A stretch of DNA of 64,000 nt. It comes from Bacillota bacterium (GTDB lineage: Bacteria; Bacillota; JADQBR01). The notes below the pieces were generated by a model. That model made no database searches, had not been told where the DNA came from, and saw only the letters and a program-made list of their open reading frames with translations. The translations under genes and the position numbers were made by a program. Of the stretch, positions 51,853 to 60,693 are shown one piece after another; positions within the stretch are counted from its first letter, which is position 1, and the number at the start of each line of letters is the position of its first letter. Location of the stretch: NCBI GenBank assembly GCA_016278515.1, contig JADQBR010000019.1, positions 1 to 64,000 of the forward strand, given 5' to 3'.

Positions 51853-52628
51853 AGCATGGAATGGACCGTAGAAGTTTTTTGAACCTAGGAGGAAAAGTGA
51901 TTATTGGAAGTGTTGTTTCATCCACTGCTGTCTTGCTGGTGCCCAATAGTATTAAGGCAGCGGATAAAGGGGACAACGACACTGTTAACTGGGAACAGGT
52001 ATGGCAACAGCAGGAATGGGGCTTTGCCATTGATACAAAGAAGTGTATTGGTTGTGCCCGATGCGTTAAAGCTTGTAAGGAGGAGAATAGCGTTCCTATG
52101 GATGAAGAGGTATACCGCACTTGGGTAGAGCGTTATATGCAGAAAACAAACGGGCAAATGTCTATTGAGTCTCCCGGTGGGGGACTGGAATTTACTCCAC
52201 GAAACGAGGAAGATGTGACAAAAAGCTACTTTGTTCCTAAGTTGTGTAACCAGTGTAACAAGCCACCGTGCACAAAAGTATGCCCGGTAGGGGCAACTTA
52301 TAAAACTGGTGATGGAGTAGTGCTTGTGGACAGAAAACGCTGTGTGGGCTGCGGTTATTGTATCCAGGCATGTCCCTACGGCGCAAGATTTCTACATCCA
52401 GAATTAAAGGTTGCAGATAAATGCACATGGTGCTACCACCGAATAGTTAAAGGACTGCTCCCGGCTTGTGTGCAAGTTTGCCCAACTGGGACCAGGGTTT
52501 TCGGCAATTTAGCAGATCCGGATAATCCTGTAACACCTATTCTAAAAGATCGCATTGGGGTGCTTAAACCCGCAATGGGGACTCAGCCAAGAGTATTTTA
52601 CAGAGATTTGGATCAGGGGGTGGTTTAA
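51849..52628 (+). CDS. Tat-exported four-cluster ferredoxin, DmsB/DsrO-like
   Basis: A 259-residue electron-transfer subunit. The N-terminal twin-arginine signal (MDRRSFLNLGGK) targets it to the outside. Sixteen cysteines form four [4Fe-4S] sites: CIGCARCVKAC, CNQCNKPPCTKVC, CVGCGYCIQAC and the split CTWC...CVQVC motif. That is the standard pattern of DmsB, PsrB, HybA and DsrO. It is coupled to the cytochrome gene (ATGA) and the NrfD gene (one-base overlap), so cytochrome, ferredoxin and NrfD should form one complex. No catalytic subunit is encoded in the unit. Confidence 0.93.
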   Translation: MKHGMDRRSFLNLGGKVIIGSVVSSTAVLLVPNSIKAADKGDNDTVNWEQVWQQQEWGFAIDTKKCIGCARCVKACKEENSVPMDEEVYRTWVERYMQKTNGQMSIESPGGGLEFTPRNEEDVTKSYFVPKLCNQCNKPPCTKVCPVGATYKTGDGVVLVDRKRCVGCGYCIQACPYGARFLHPELKVADKCTWCYHRIVKGLLPACVQVCPTGTRVFGNLADPDNPVTPILKDRIGVLKPAMGTQPRVFYRDLDQGVV

Positions 52629-53812
52629 TGGCAGGTTATGTATTCCCCAATGAGTTAGAAGTTCACTGGCGCTTGTTTGTTGTGATATATCCTTATATAA
52701 CCGGCTTGGTGGCAGGTGCGTTCATAGTTTCGTCGCTCTACCACGTGTTCGGTAAAAAGGAATTAAAACCAGTATTTCGTTTATCTTTAGTTACCGCTTT
52801 ATCATTTCTGCTTGTGGCACCGCTTCCGCTGCTGTTTCACCTTGGGCAACCTTTAAGGGCCTTTAACATAATGTGGACACCCAATCCCACTTCGGCCATG
52901 GCGGGTTTCGGGTATATTTACGGCTTCTATTTGATAGTGGTGCTATTGGAAGTTTGGTTTATTTTTCGACAGGATTTGGTTAAATATGCAGGTGAGACAT
53001 CTGGAGCCGCAAGGATCGGCTATAACCTGCTTACTCTTGGTGCCAAGGATGTCTCAGAAAGTACTCTGGCATTGGACCGGAAGATCATTAATGCTTTGGC
53101 TGTAATAGGAATACCTTCCGCAGTGCTGCTGCATGGTTATGTTGGGTTTATCTTTGGCGCCGTTAAGGCAAATGCATGGTGGTCCAGCCCGCTGCAACCG
53201 GTAATATTTTTACTGTCAGCTATTGTATCGGGTATAGCATTGTTGGCCTTGGTTTATACAGTATCAAGTTATTTTCGCGGTAAGAAAATTGATAGGGAGT
53301 GTTTGCTGGCCCTGAATAAATATCTTTGGGCATTTCTACTGGCTGCCATAGTCCTGGAACAACTGGATGTAATGCAAAAGGCTTACGAAAGTCGCGCAAC
53401 TTGGCCAGTGTTGCACGCATTATTGGAAGAAGCGATACCTGTCACCCATGCGTTACAAATATATGTTGGAGCAGCTATTCCTCTTGTATTGTTGTTGATT
53501 GCCAGATGGAATAAAGTTTCTTTTAAGATGAGTTACTGGCTAACGAGTCTTTCCAGTCTTATGGTATTAATCGGGGTCCTTTCAATGAGGTTTAACGTGG
53601 TGGTAGGAGGGCAGTTGGTATCCAAAAGCAGCCAGGGACTGACAGAGTTTCATCCACAAGCATTTGCTGGAGAAGGAGTTATACCAACAATTGCCTTACT
53701 AGCACTACCGGTAGTGATATTGGCGGTAATGACTAGACTGCTTCCTCCATGGTCTGGCGAGGAACAAGATGTTATTACTACACCTGAAAAAGAAACTGTA
53801 GTTGCTTCTTAA
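52628..53812 (+). CDS. NrfD/DsrP-type membrane quinone subunit
   Basis: A 394-residue protein with about ten predicted membrane helices, of the NrfD/PsrC/HybB family, which exchanges electrons between menaquinone and the exported ferredoxin. It is longer than the eight-helix form, like HybB and DsrP. HLGQPLRAFNIMW (about 76-88) is characteristic. ATG overlaps the ferredoxin stop by one base, with GGGGGTGG upstream. Confidence 0.9.
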   Translation: MAGYVFPNELEVHWRLFVVIYPYITGLVAGAFIVSSLYHVFGKKELKPVFRLSLVTALSFLLVAPLPLLFHLGQPLRAFNIMWTPNPTSAMAGFGYIYGFYLIVVLLEVWFIFRQDLVKYAGETSGAARIGYNLLTLGAKDVSESTLALDRKIINALAVIGIPSAVLLHGYVGFIFGAVKANAWWSSPLQPVIFLLSAIVSGIALLALVYTVSSYFRGKKIDRECLLALNKYLWAFLLAAIVLEQLDVMQKAYESRATWPVLHALLEEAIPVTHALQIYVGAAIPLVLLLIARWNKVSFKMSYWLTSLSSLMVLIGVLSMRFNVVVGGQLVSKSSQGLTEFHPQAFAGEGVIPTIALLALPVVILAVMTRLLPPWSGEEQDVITTPEKETVVAS

Positions 53813-53854
53813 AATGAGTGTTTAAATAAAAGACGAAAAGGAGGTTTGCTTCAA

Positions 53855-54181
53855 GTGTGGGTCATATTAATAACAATTGGTTTGGCAGCACTATTGGGAT
53901 TTTATCTTGCAATTAATTTTTTCTTTAAGCTCAGGTTGAAACCAGCATGGCGTTGGTTGGGAGCAGTTGTAGGAGGATTAATAACGGCGGTGCTCTTTGC
54001 GGTAACGGCTTTTATGGTTATTTGGCCGCCTATAAACTGGGCCACCACTATTCTGGGATTGGTTGTTGCAGGAGTGGTAACTGCTGCAGCGCTATATGGT
54101 AGTAATGCTAAAAAGGAGGCTGCATCCCATGATGACCTGGATGGTTATAATTTCGATATTAACTCTCGCACTGGGTCTTAG
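53855..54181 (+). CDS. small three-helix membrane protein, unrecognised
   Basis: A 108-residue membrane protein with three predicted helices and a short hydrophilic tail. No family recognised. The middle helix ends in VIWPPINWATT, similar to AFWPPYDTLS in the next gene, so the two look like paralogues. GTG 53855 is chosen because AAGGAGG lies ten bases upstream; a TTG at 53846 is too close to it. It follows the NrfD gene by about 40 bases and may be an accessory subunit of that complex. Confidence 0.65.
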   Translation: MWVILITIGLAALLGFYLAINFFFKLRLKPAWRWLGAVVGGLITAVLFAVTAFMVIWPPINWATTILGLVVAGVVTAAALYGSNAKKEAASHDDLDGYNFDINSRTGS

Positions 54182-54449
54182 TGTAGGTGGTCTGGTTCTG
54201 GGTTATCGTCAAGGACTTTGGAATAATATAGTGCGCTATTTGTTTATGGGTCTGCTTGGAGTTGTAATTGCTACTATCTTAATGGTTCTGACAATCATAG
54301 CTTTTTGGCCTCCGTACGATACATTGTCAGTAATGCTACCAATAGCTTTTATTGTTCTATTGGTAGGTGGTATCTATTTTGTACAAAATACTGCTGCAGA
54401 GCAGGGAGAGGATTATATTTTCTTTAAATCGGAGAAAAATATTTTATAA
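54129..54449 (+). CDS. second small three-helix membrane protein
   Basis: A 106-residue membrane protein overlapping the previous gene by 53 bases in another frame, with its own AAGGAGG nine bases before ATG 54129. Three predicted helices with a WPP motif in the same place as the preceding protein (IAFWPPYDTL). No known family. The overlap and pairing argue for coordinated production of two related subunits. Confidence 0.65.
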   Translation: MMTWMVIISILTLALGLSVGGLVLGYRQGLWNNIVRYLFMGLLGVVIATILMVLTIIAFWPPYDTLSVMLPIAFIVLLVGGIYFVQNTAAEQGEDYIFFKSEKNIL

Positions 54450-54545
54450 TGATTGTTCGGGAGATTATAGGGTTGAACTGAAAGTGGCCTATACGGGAAC
54501 ACATTGATTCCGGGAGAGTAGATGTTAAACTTAATAGTTTTGAAG

Positions 54546-54574
54546 AAACGCCCTCTAAACAGAGGGCGTTTTAA
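54546..54574 (+). terminator. intrinsic terminator
   Basis: AAACGCCCTCT (from 54546) pairs with AGAGGGCGTTT around AAAC and is followed by TTAAAAA. It ends the cytochrome/NrfD operon. Confidence 0.85.
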
Positions 54575-54695
54575 AAATGTTAAGACATATAGTCTTTGTA
54601 TGTTGGATACACCACCCGTCATTGCTATGAGAGAAATGACCTGAAGAGATTAGGAAGAATGGCCTTACGAGGTTATGTGTTCTGTCCTAGTACTA

Positions 54696-54704
54696 TGTTA
54701 TAAT
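54696..54704 (+). promoter_or_regulatory. extended -10 promoter
   Basis: TGTTATAAT is a perfect extended -10 element, 36 bases before the next gene. The -35 region is poor. Confidence 0.6.
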
Positions 54705-54740
54705 TTACACAAACAGATAAAGAAAGGGGCTAGGTCGATC

Positions 54741-54974
54741 ATGGCAGCCAAAGCTGAAAATTTTAAAGGTGTTGTGGTTTTTGATGAGTGGGAGATAAAA
54801 TGGATGGAACAGGCATTAACAGAGAAAATAAGGACAGAGCAGAACAAATTGTATTTTTTGCGGGATACGTTTGAATTAGCTGATGATTATAATATTCATT
54901 GGGGGCAGATTTACTTACAGCAGGAGATATTGGCGGCGCATGGGAGATTGCTTGAAAAATTTAAGGATTGCTAA
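54741..54974 (+). CDS. small unrecognised helical protein
   Basis: A 77-residue soluble protein, mostly helical by pattern (WMEQALTEKIRTEQNKLYFL), without cysteines except the last residue. I do not recognise it. ATG 54741 follows AAAGGGG. A zinc-ribbon membrane protein gene follows within 20 bases, so the two are cotranscribed. Confidence 0.6.
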   Translation: MAAKAENFKGVVVFDEWEIKWMEQALTEKIRTEQNKLYFLRDTFELADDYNIHWGQIYLQQEILAAHGRLLEKFKDC

Positions 54975-54991
54975 GTAGCGGGGGTGGTAAA

Positions 54992-55417
54992 ATGCTTGGT
55001 TCTACTAGAGAAGAAGTAGAGGAAAGACTGAAAGAAGCTGCTGCCTGGGTAACAGCAGGTATCGTTGGGATTGGTGTAGCAGTCTCGTTGACAATAATTT
55101 TTGTTTCAGTTGGAATGAAACTAATTTTGATTGGAGCTGCGGTAGGGTGTTTTGGTTGGATTGGAGCTAAGACATTTCCCTTGTTGTTGAAATATCATGT
55201 GATAACGTGTCCAAAATGCGCCACAAGTCATCAAGTGTGTTACGGAGCAGCTATCTTTTACTGCAGTCAATGCGGTAAAACACTCCGGGGCCAAGGGTTT
55301 TGGAGAAATGGAACAGACAAGAGACATGTACGAACTTTAGTTTCTGGAACGAAACTTACTTCTATTACAAAAAAATGGGATCAGTTGGGAGTAGATACGG
55401 AAAAAGAAGCAACATAG
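54992..55417 (+). CDS. membrane protein with C-terminal zinc ribbon
   Basis: A 141-residue protein. An amphipathic N-terminus (STREEVEERLKEAAAWV) is followed by two membrane helices (about 20-65) and a zinc-ribbon: CPKC, then CSQC about 20 residues later. The tail is basic. No function is recognised. ATG 54992 with GGGGGTGG upstream. It faces a convergent kinase gene with no clear terminator between. Confidence 0.65.
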   Translation: MLGSTREEVEERLKEAAAWVTAGIVGIGVAVSLTIIFVSVGMKLILIGAAVGCFGWIGAKTFPLLLKYHVITCPKCATSHQVCYGAAIFYCSQCGKTLRGQGFWRNGTDKRHVRTLVSGTKLTSITKKWDQLGVDTEKEAT

Positions 55418-55487
55418 GTCGTTTATTGTGAAAGTGAGTACAATAGCAATACCTTACCAAAATATTTTTAGATGAATGCCTGGAGGT

Positions 55488-56930
55488 TTAAGAAGTTGAT
55501 ATAAGTGCTTCTGTCAGGGGTATAGTAAACTCCAAAGTTGTACCGTCACCAGGGCTGGATTTAATGGAAAAGGATCCATTAAGTAGCTCCACCCGTTCAC
55601 GTATCCCAAATAGGCCAACACTCTTCTTGCCCTGTTTATCCAGGGCTTCTTTTATGTCAAAGCCTAGGCCATCATCCTCCACCTTTACTTGGAGTAAATT
55701 GCCTGTTGTTTCTATAATAATAGTTATTTTGCTGGCTTTGGCGTGTTTAGCAGTGTTAGTTAGGGCCTCTTGAATGACCCTGAATACGGTTATTTCCACT
55801 TCGCCGGACTGCCGGGGGATAAGACGGGGCAAGTTTAAGCACACTTCCATACCGCTTCTTTTTTGAAATTGATTGCCATATTGCCTGATGGCAGGTATTA
55901 ACCCCAGGTCATCTAACATACTGGGTCGTAAGTCCAGGGAAAGGTTATGGATGTCCTCCATTGTGGATACGGTAAGGTTTTTTAATTCCTGTACCATCTG
56001 TTCAAGTTCTTTGTTAGGGGTCAGTTTTTGTAAATGTGCCAGCCCTAGTTTTAAGCCAGTCAAGGCTTGGCCGCCTTGATCATGCAGTTCTCTGGCTACG
56101 CGCTGCCGTTCGTCTTCTTGTGCCTTTACAGTTTGAGATAGTCGTTCTCTTAATAAGCGAATTCTTTCTTCATTAATTTTAATAGTCTTTTTATGAAGCT
56201 CCACGTTCTCCTCATTGGTGATTTGCAATGACCGTAACATGGCGTTAAAAGCGCGGGCCAGGAAACCAAATTCATCTTTAGAGTACCAACTAATAGGATG
56301 GCTAAAATCTCCTTGGGCGACTTTTCTAGTAGCGGATAGGAGTGTATTAAGGCCCCTGCTGATAGAACGAGCCAGGTGCCAGCCGAGAACTACCTCAATC
56401 ACTGTCACAAGAAATAGCGCCGTAGATAAAAGATAACGGGTCCGCACTACTACCTTTTGGGTTGTCAAACTATAGTCGTTTATTTGTTCAGTACTTTTCT
56501 GCTGAAATTCTTTAACCTGTTGTAAGACTTGGTTGTAGCTTTGGGTTAGTTTATCAACTGCCAATGAGTGATTACTTTCGGTATTTAATAAAAATAGTTT
56601 ATAATTTTCAGTAAATTCGTTATAATTAGTCTTGAAGGCGTTTAGTTTTTCCTGTGAACCGGTATAGTGTAAAGAGAAGGCAGAAATGTCTGATTCTAAT
56701 TCTTCAAGGTTACGGTTGTTTGATGTAGGAGATAGGGAATTAACCTCCATGTTCAGAGAGGTAAGGTCGTCATAGATGCTGTCAATTCTCTTTATCTGTG
56801 CTAACTGAGCAGTAATGTCTGTAGATAAATTAGCGATACGGCTAGTGAGACTAACAGTTATTATTACTTGGCTGGTCATCAAAGCTAGCAGCATTGATAA
56901 CGTGAAAATTAGGCGGGTGCGAATGGACAT
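55488..56930 (-). CDS. NarX-like sensor histidine kinase
   Basis: A 480-residue membrane kinase. Two membrane helices (about 5-28 and 168-190) enclose a long, helical, extracytoplasmic coil-rich domain of about 140 residues, with no recognised ligand fold. A HAMP domain (HLARSISRGLNTLLSATRKV) and HisKA_3 core follow: RELHDQGGQALTG (phospho-His about 282), SMLDDLGLIPAI, QEALTNTAKHAKAS, DDGLGF. ATG 56930 is used since the preceding in-frame ATG at 56951 has no ribosome site. It is transcribed divergently from its probable partner regulator at 56976, which is less common than a kinase-regulator operon. Confidence 0.9.
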   Translation of the reverse strand: MSIRTRLIFTLSMLLALMTSQVIITVSLTSRIANLSTDITAQLAQIKRIDSIYDDLTSLNMEVNSLSPTSNNRNLEELESDISAFSLHYTGSQEKLNAFKTNYNEFTENYKLFLLNTESNHSLAVDKLTQSYNQVLQQVKEFQQKSTEQINDYSLTTQKVVVRTRYLLSTALFLVTVIEVVLGWHLARSISRGLNTLLSATRKVAQGDFSHPISWYSKDEFGFLARAFNAMLRSLQITNEENVELHKKTIKINEERIRLLRERLSQTVKAQEDERQRVARELHDQGGQALTGLKLGLAHLQKLTPNKELEQMVQELKNLTVSTMEDIHNLSLDLRPSMLDDLGLIPAIRQYGNQFQKRSGMEVCLNLPRLIPRQSGEVEITVFRVIQEALTNTAKHAKASKITIIIETTGNLLQVKVEDDGLGFDIKEALDKQGKKSVGLFGIRERVELLNGSFSIKSSPGDGTTLEFTIPLTEALISTS

Positions 56931-56975
56931 GCAGATCACAACCTTTGCCATAAAATTTTTTCAGGAGGAATTTTA

Positions 56976-57644
56976 ATGGGGAATAAACAAGGTGCTATTA
57001 GTGTATTTTTAGCTGAAGACCATGCAGTTGTTCGCTCAGGATTGCGGCTGCTGATCAATTCTGAACCTGATATGTCAGTAGTTGGTGAGGCTCAAAATGG
57101 CCGGGAAGCTGTGGACCAAGTACTAGAGCTTATTCCTCAGGTAGTGTTAATGGATGTTAGCATGCCAAAACTTAATGGTTTGGAAGCTTGCCGGAAAATA
57201 ACTCAAATAAACGAGAATATTCAAATATTGATGTTGACCATGCATGATAATGAAGAATATTTTCTTGAAGCTCTGCAGTGTGGTGCAATGGGGTATGTGC
57301 CGAAAGCTGCGCCTGAAGAAGATGTTCTAGGGGCAATTCGCTGCGTGGCCCAGGGGCAGAAGTACATTCACCCATCGGTGACCCACCTGCTTGTAGGGCA
57401 ATATCTAGATCATGGACTGAAAAAGAATGGTGGCATTAAGTATGATAACTTAACTAAAAGGGAGATAGAAGTTCTCCGTTTGGTAGCGATGGGTTATACC
57501 ACAAAAGAAATAGCCGAAAAACTTACAATTAGTGCACATACTGTACATAATCATAGGAACAATATCATGGATAAATTGGATATTCACGACCGCCTGGGTT
57601 TGCTGAAATATGCTTTAAAAAAAGAGATATTGGATTTGGATTGA
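56976..57644 (+). CDS. NarL/LuxR-type response regulator
   Basis: A 222-residue regulator with receiver (AEDHAVVR, Asp60 in VLMDVSMP, Thr in MLTMHD, Lys in YVPKAA) and a C-terminal LuxR helix-turn-helix (LTKREIEVLRLVAMGYTTKE). Starts 45 bases from the divergent kinase gene, so the promoters overlap. ATG with AGGAGG upstream. Confidence 0.92.
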   Translation: MGNKQGAISVFLAEDHAVVRSGLRLLINSEPDMSVVGEAQNGREAVDQVLELIPQVVLMDVSMPKLNGLEACRKITQINENIQILMLTMHDNEEYFLEALQCGAMGYVPKAAPEEDVLGAIRCVAQGQKYIHPSVTHLLVGQYLDHGLKKNGGIKYDNLTKREIEVLRLVAMGYTTKEIAEKLTISAHTVHNHRNNIMDKLDIHDRLGLLKYALKKEILDLD

Positions 57645-57745
57645 TTGTACCCTGATATTACTATTGTAAACCGAATAAAACGATATTTCCCTATGTCAAA
57701 TATCCTAATTCATAAGGAGTAATAACCCATGTCAAAAGGGCAAAA

Positions 57746-57774
57746 AAGGGGACGGTTTTTTAAACCGTCCCCTT
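57746..57774. terminator. bidirectional terminator
   Basis: AAGGGGACGGTTT (57746-57758) pairs perfectly with AAACCGTCCCCTT (57762-57774). It separates the plus-strand regulator gene from the minus-strand thioredoxin-like gene. Confidence 0.85.
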
Positions 57775-57781
57775 GCTTCAG

Positions 57782-58015
57782 TTATTTTTGAAGTAGTTGT
57801 TTAATTTCTTCTTTATTAGGTACCCGGCCTGCTGTTAAAACTTTTCCATCAATTACAAGAGCCGGAGTCGACATAACGCCAAACTTCATGATTTCGGCCA
57901 TATCTTCGACCTTTTGAATATCTGCATCAAGGTTAAGTTCCGCAGCAGCGTTAAAGACGTTTTGTTCCAGCTGCTTACAGTTAATACATCCTGCTCCCAA
58001 CACTCTGATTTCCAT
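57782..58015 (-). CDS. thioredoxin-like small redox protein
   Basis: A 77-residue thioredoxin-fold protein of the small 'redox-active disulfide' type, with active site GAGCINCKQLEQ and the cis-Pro in STPALVIDGK. It is known in many genomes beside ArsP-like permeases and ArsR regulators, as here, and probably reduces a metalloid or thiol substrate. ATG 58015 lies after AGGAGGTGAACC. Confidence 0.88.
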   Translation of the reverse strand: MEIRVLGAGCINCKQLEQNVFNAAAELNLDADIQKVEDMAEIMKFGVMSTPALVIDGKVLTAGRVPNKEEIKQLLQK

Positions 58016-58053
58016 ATGGTTCACCTCCTGATTTTAAAATGAACTTATCGAAC

Positions 58054-58073
58054 AACATTTTAAATTAAATGTT
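58054..58073. promoter_or_regulatory. inverted repeat between permease and thioredoxin genes
   Basis: AACATTT-TAAATT-AAATGTT, 7-base arms around a 6-base centre in a 68-base gap. Possible ArsR binding site or weak transcript end. Confidence 0.35.
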
Positions 58074-58083
58074 AGACAACATC

Positions 58084-59031
58084 TCAAAGTATGAAGTTAA
58101 AGAGGTACCCAACTAGTATGATACTCACACCGGTAATGGAGACAAAGATGCCTATTAGTCTGGGCTTAATTACTTTTCTAAGAATAATCATTTCAGGCAA
58201 AGAAAGGGTTGTAATGGCCATCATAAAGGCCAGTGCTGTACCTACTGCAACACCTTTGCCGATTAACGCTTCAATGATGGGGATAGTCCCGATTGCATTT
58301 GAGTAGAGCGGGATGCCCAGGGCGACACCTACAAATACTGCAAACGGGTTACCTTTTCCAGCATATTGAGTAAGCAGTTCTTCCGGTGCATAACCGTGGA
58401 TTGCGGCGCCAAGAGCAATCCCTATTAACATGTATATCCAAACGCGATTAACAATATCTTTGACGTTTTGCTTAGCGAACTGCACCCGGGCCCTCCAGTT
58501 CAAACTCTGGATTTGGGTTTCTCCCATGGCTATTTCATAGACGTACTCTTCCACGTACTTTTCTAGGCCTAACTTACCGATAATGATACCGCCTATGGTA
58601 CCGATGAGGACCCCGGCAATCACATAAATAATTGCGATTTTAGCACCAAAGAGGCCAATAAGCATTACCAACGCTACTTCGTTTACAATAGGTGATGTGA
58701 TTAAAAATGAAAATGTGACACCTAATGGGATGCCTGCTTCTACGAAACCGATAAAAAGCGGCACAGAGGAACATGAACAAAATGGCGTGACAATTCCTAA
58801 CAATGATGCCATTAGGTGGGCTACAGGGCCGCTGACTTTACTAAGCAGCTGCTTAGTTCTTTCGGGTGGGAAGAAGCTTCGAATATAAGAAATAGCAAAA
58901 ATCATCAAACTTAATAAAAGGATAATTTTAAGGGAATCATAGATAAAGAAATGGACGCTTCCGCCCAATTTTGTAGCCATACTAAGGCCGAATACCTTCT
59001 CCACAAGAAACTCAATAGAATTATATAGCAT
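58084..59031 (-). CDS. ArsP/DUF318-type permease
   Basis: A 315-residue membrane protein with about eight helices, of the permease family COG0701 (ArsP-like). It carries the hallmark TPFCSCSSVPLF with three cysteines (about 86-97), ITSPIVNEVAL, and the second-half GIPLYSNAIGTIP repeat. Related proteins export organic arsenicals, or act on metals and thiols. It is coupled with the thioredoxin-like gene and faces an ArsR gene. ATG 59031 after GCGAGGTGATT. Confidence 0.88.
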   Translation of the reverse strand: MLYNSIEFLVEKVFGLSMATKLGGSVHFFIYDSLKIILLLSLMIFAISYIRSFFPPERTKQLLSKVSGPVAHLMASLLGIVTPFCSCSSVPLFIGFVEAGIPLGVTFSFLITSPIVNEVALVMLIGLFGAKIAIIYVIAGVLIGTIGGIIIGKLGLEKYVEEYVYEIAMGETQIQSLNWRARVQFAKQNVKDIVNRVWIYMLIGIALGAAIHGYAPEELLTQYAGKGNPFAVFVGVALGIPLYSNAIGTIPIIEALIGKGVAVGTALAFMMAITTLSLPEMIILRKVIKPRLIGIFVSITGVSIILVGYLFNFIL

Positions 59032-59161
59032 TACAATCACCTCGCTACCATTTAACTATATTCGCAAATACTTATATGCTATCTATTATGATAATATACT
59101 GGTTTTAAATTAGCAAGGAAAATTTAAAGGTTTTTCAGACCTAAGTTGTGAAATAATATAA

Positions 59162-59190
59162 TTGACGTTTACCATATAAATAACTAAAAT
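59162..59190 (+). promoter_or_regulatory. promoter of the arsR-like gene
   Basis: TTGACG (59162-59167), 17-base spacer, TAAAAT (59185-59190), directly followed by the GGAGG ribosome site. The divergent permease promoter lies in the same AT-rich 172-base gap; imperfect palindromes around 59055-59075 (TATTCGCAAATA) are candidate ArsR sites. Confidence 0.6.
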
Positions 59191-59203
59191 ATGGAGGAAA
59201 AAC

Positions 59204-59569
59204 ATGGAGCAATATCAAAAAGTATTCAAAGCCTTGGGGGAAGGAACCCGCTTGAAAATTATAAAATTATTATCTGTGCAATCCTTCTGTGTCTGTGAGT
59301 TGGCGGCTGCACTGGATATGCTGCAACCAAGAATATCTCAGCATTTAAGGATACTCAAGGAAGCAGGTCTAGTGAGCGAGAGGAAGGAAGCTTATTGGAA
59401 TTATTATTCCTTAGAAACAGAATTTATCACACAAGTATTGAGTGAGTTTGAGGTGTTTTTGGATAAGCCATTGGAAGATCTACCGGAACTTGGAAATGCA
59501 GCTGAAAAAATCTCCTGTCTGGATGAAGACCAAAGAGTAAAGGAAACAAAAACTAAACTAAAGGAATAA
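59204..59569 (+). CDS. ArsR/SmtB-family metal-responsive repressor
   Basis: A 121-residue winged-helix repressor. The metal-sensing CVCEL motif (SFCVCELAAAL, about 27-37) lies in the alpha-3 site as in arsenic/antimony sensors, followed by QPRISQHLRILKEAGLV recognition helix and a wing. A further Cys is near residue 106. It probably represses itself and the divergent permease/thioredoxin pair. ATG with GGAGG upstream. Confidence 0.93.
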   Translation: MEQYQKVFKALGEGTRLKIIKLLSVQSFCVCELAAALDMLQPRISQHLRILKEAGLVSERKEAYWNYYSLETEFITQVLSEFEVFLDKPLEDLPELGNAAEKISCLDEDQRVKETKTKLKE

Positions 59570-59717
59570 AGTGCTTAGATTACTTGGCATGTATCAAGAA
59601 AATATAGCTAATGTAGGTTAAGAACGAGTAAGATGCTAAAAGAATTACACCTTATTTATAGCTACTGGGAGTGCTAATTTTTTGGCATTATTTTTTACCA
59701 ACATAGTTTATTTTGTA

Positions 59718-59726
59718 TGATATACT
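59718..59726 (+). promoter_or_regulatory. extended -10 promoter
   Basis: TGATATACT, an extended -10 element 29 bases before the binding-protein gene; the -35 match is poor. Confidence 0.5.
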
Positions 59727-59754
59727 AAAAACACAAGCCTAAAGGGGTGGTGCT

Positions 59755-60693
59755 ATGTCAAGTAAAATGAATCGGTACTTAACGATACTCATATTTGTTC
59801 TTTTATTCACATTCCTTGTAAGCGGATGTGGCCAAACAGAGAATCCCCCGTATATTGACTTTCAAGATCGGGAAGTCATCCAAAATACTAAATTGACGCC
59901 TGAACAAATACCGCTAAAGATATCTTTAGCATCTATTACTTCCACTCAAAACAGTGTTTCCTATTATGAAGAGTTGTTGGATTTATTATCGGAAACCATA
60001 GAACGGCCTGTTAAACTAGTTCAAAGAAATACGTATGCAGAAGTAAACGAACTGCTGCGCACCGGCCAGATTGATGTGGCGTTTATTTGTACAAATGCGT
60101 ATGTTACAGGACATGATCAGTTTGGTTTAGAACTGATAGCTGCACCGGCAAAGGATGGACAGGCTAGTTATCGTTCTTATATTATTGTACGACGGGATAG
60201 TGAAATTAAGTCATTTCAAGATCTAAAGGGACAAAGATTTGCATTTACTGACTCTATGTCTACTACTGGTTATCTATACCCTTTAAGCATAGTTAGTGAA
60301 TTAAATTATTCCTTAGAGAGTTTTTTTAGTGATCATATTTTTACTTTTAGTCATGATAATTCAGTTAAAGCGGTTAGCCATGGAATTGTTGATGGGGCTG
60401 CAGTGGAAAGCATGGTCTTTAGCCATATGGTTGAAAACCAGCCAGAAATAACCAACAATGTGAGAATTATCAAGCAATCCATAGATTTTGCCTCCCCCCC
60501 AATAGTAGCTCGGGCAGACCTGGATGACGAAACCAAAAACAAGATAACAGATTTTATAACTACTCTGGATGAGACCAAAAAAGGGCAGGCCATTTTAGCT
60601 GAAATGGGGATAGATGAATATAAAAAAGTGGACGATGAGGCATATGATAGTGTTAGAACGATTGGAAAGGTTTTGAGTCTAGATGGGGAATAA
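59755..60693 (+). CDS. PhnD-like solute-binding lipoprotein
   Basis: A 312-residue lipoprotein with signal peptide ending LVSGCG (Cys about 24), followed by a type 2 periplasmic-binding fold of the PhnD/phosphonate-phosphite group: SVSYYEELLDLLSETIER, GQIDVAFICTNAYVTG, FQDLKGQRFAFTDSMSTTGYL and a C-terminal helix. No ABC permease or ATPase is nearby; instead the gene overlaps a histidine kinase by 11 bases. That points to a sensory rather than transport role. PhnD relatives of this kind accompany three-component systems. Ligand unknown. Confidence 0.85.
   Translation: MSSKMNRYLTILIFVLLFTFLVSGCGQTENPPYIDFQDREVIQNTKLTPEQIPLKISLASITSTQNSVSYYEELLDLLSETIERPVKLVQRNTYAEVNELLRTGQIDVAFICTNAYVTGHDQFGLELIAAPAKDGQASYRSYIIVRRDSEIKSFQDLKGQRFAFTDSMSTTGYLYPLSIVSELNYSLESFFSDHIFTFSHDNSVKAVSHGIVDGAAVESMVFSHMVENQPEITNNVRIIKQSIDFASPPIVARADLDDETKNKITDFITTLDETKKGQAILAEMGIDEYKKVDDEAYDSVRTIGKVLSLDGE

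Noticed and set aside
59755-60693. Phosphonate ABC transporter locus
   Set aside because: There are no phnC or phnE homologues; the gene is coupled to a kinase instead.
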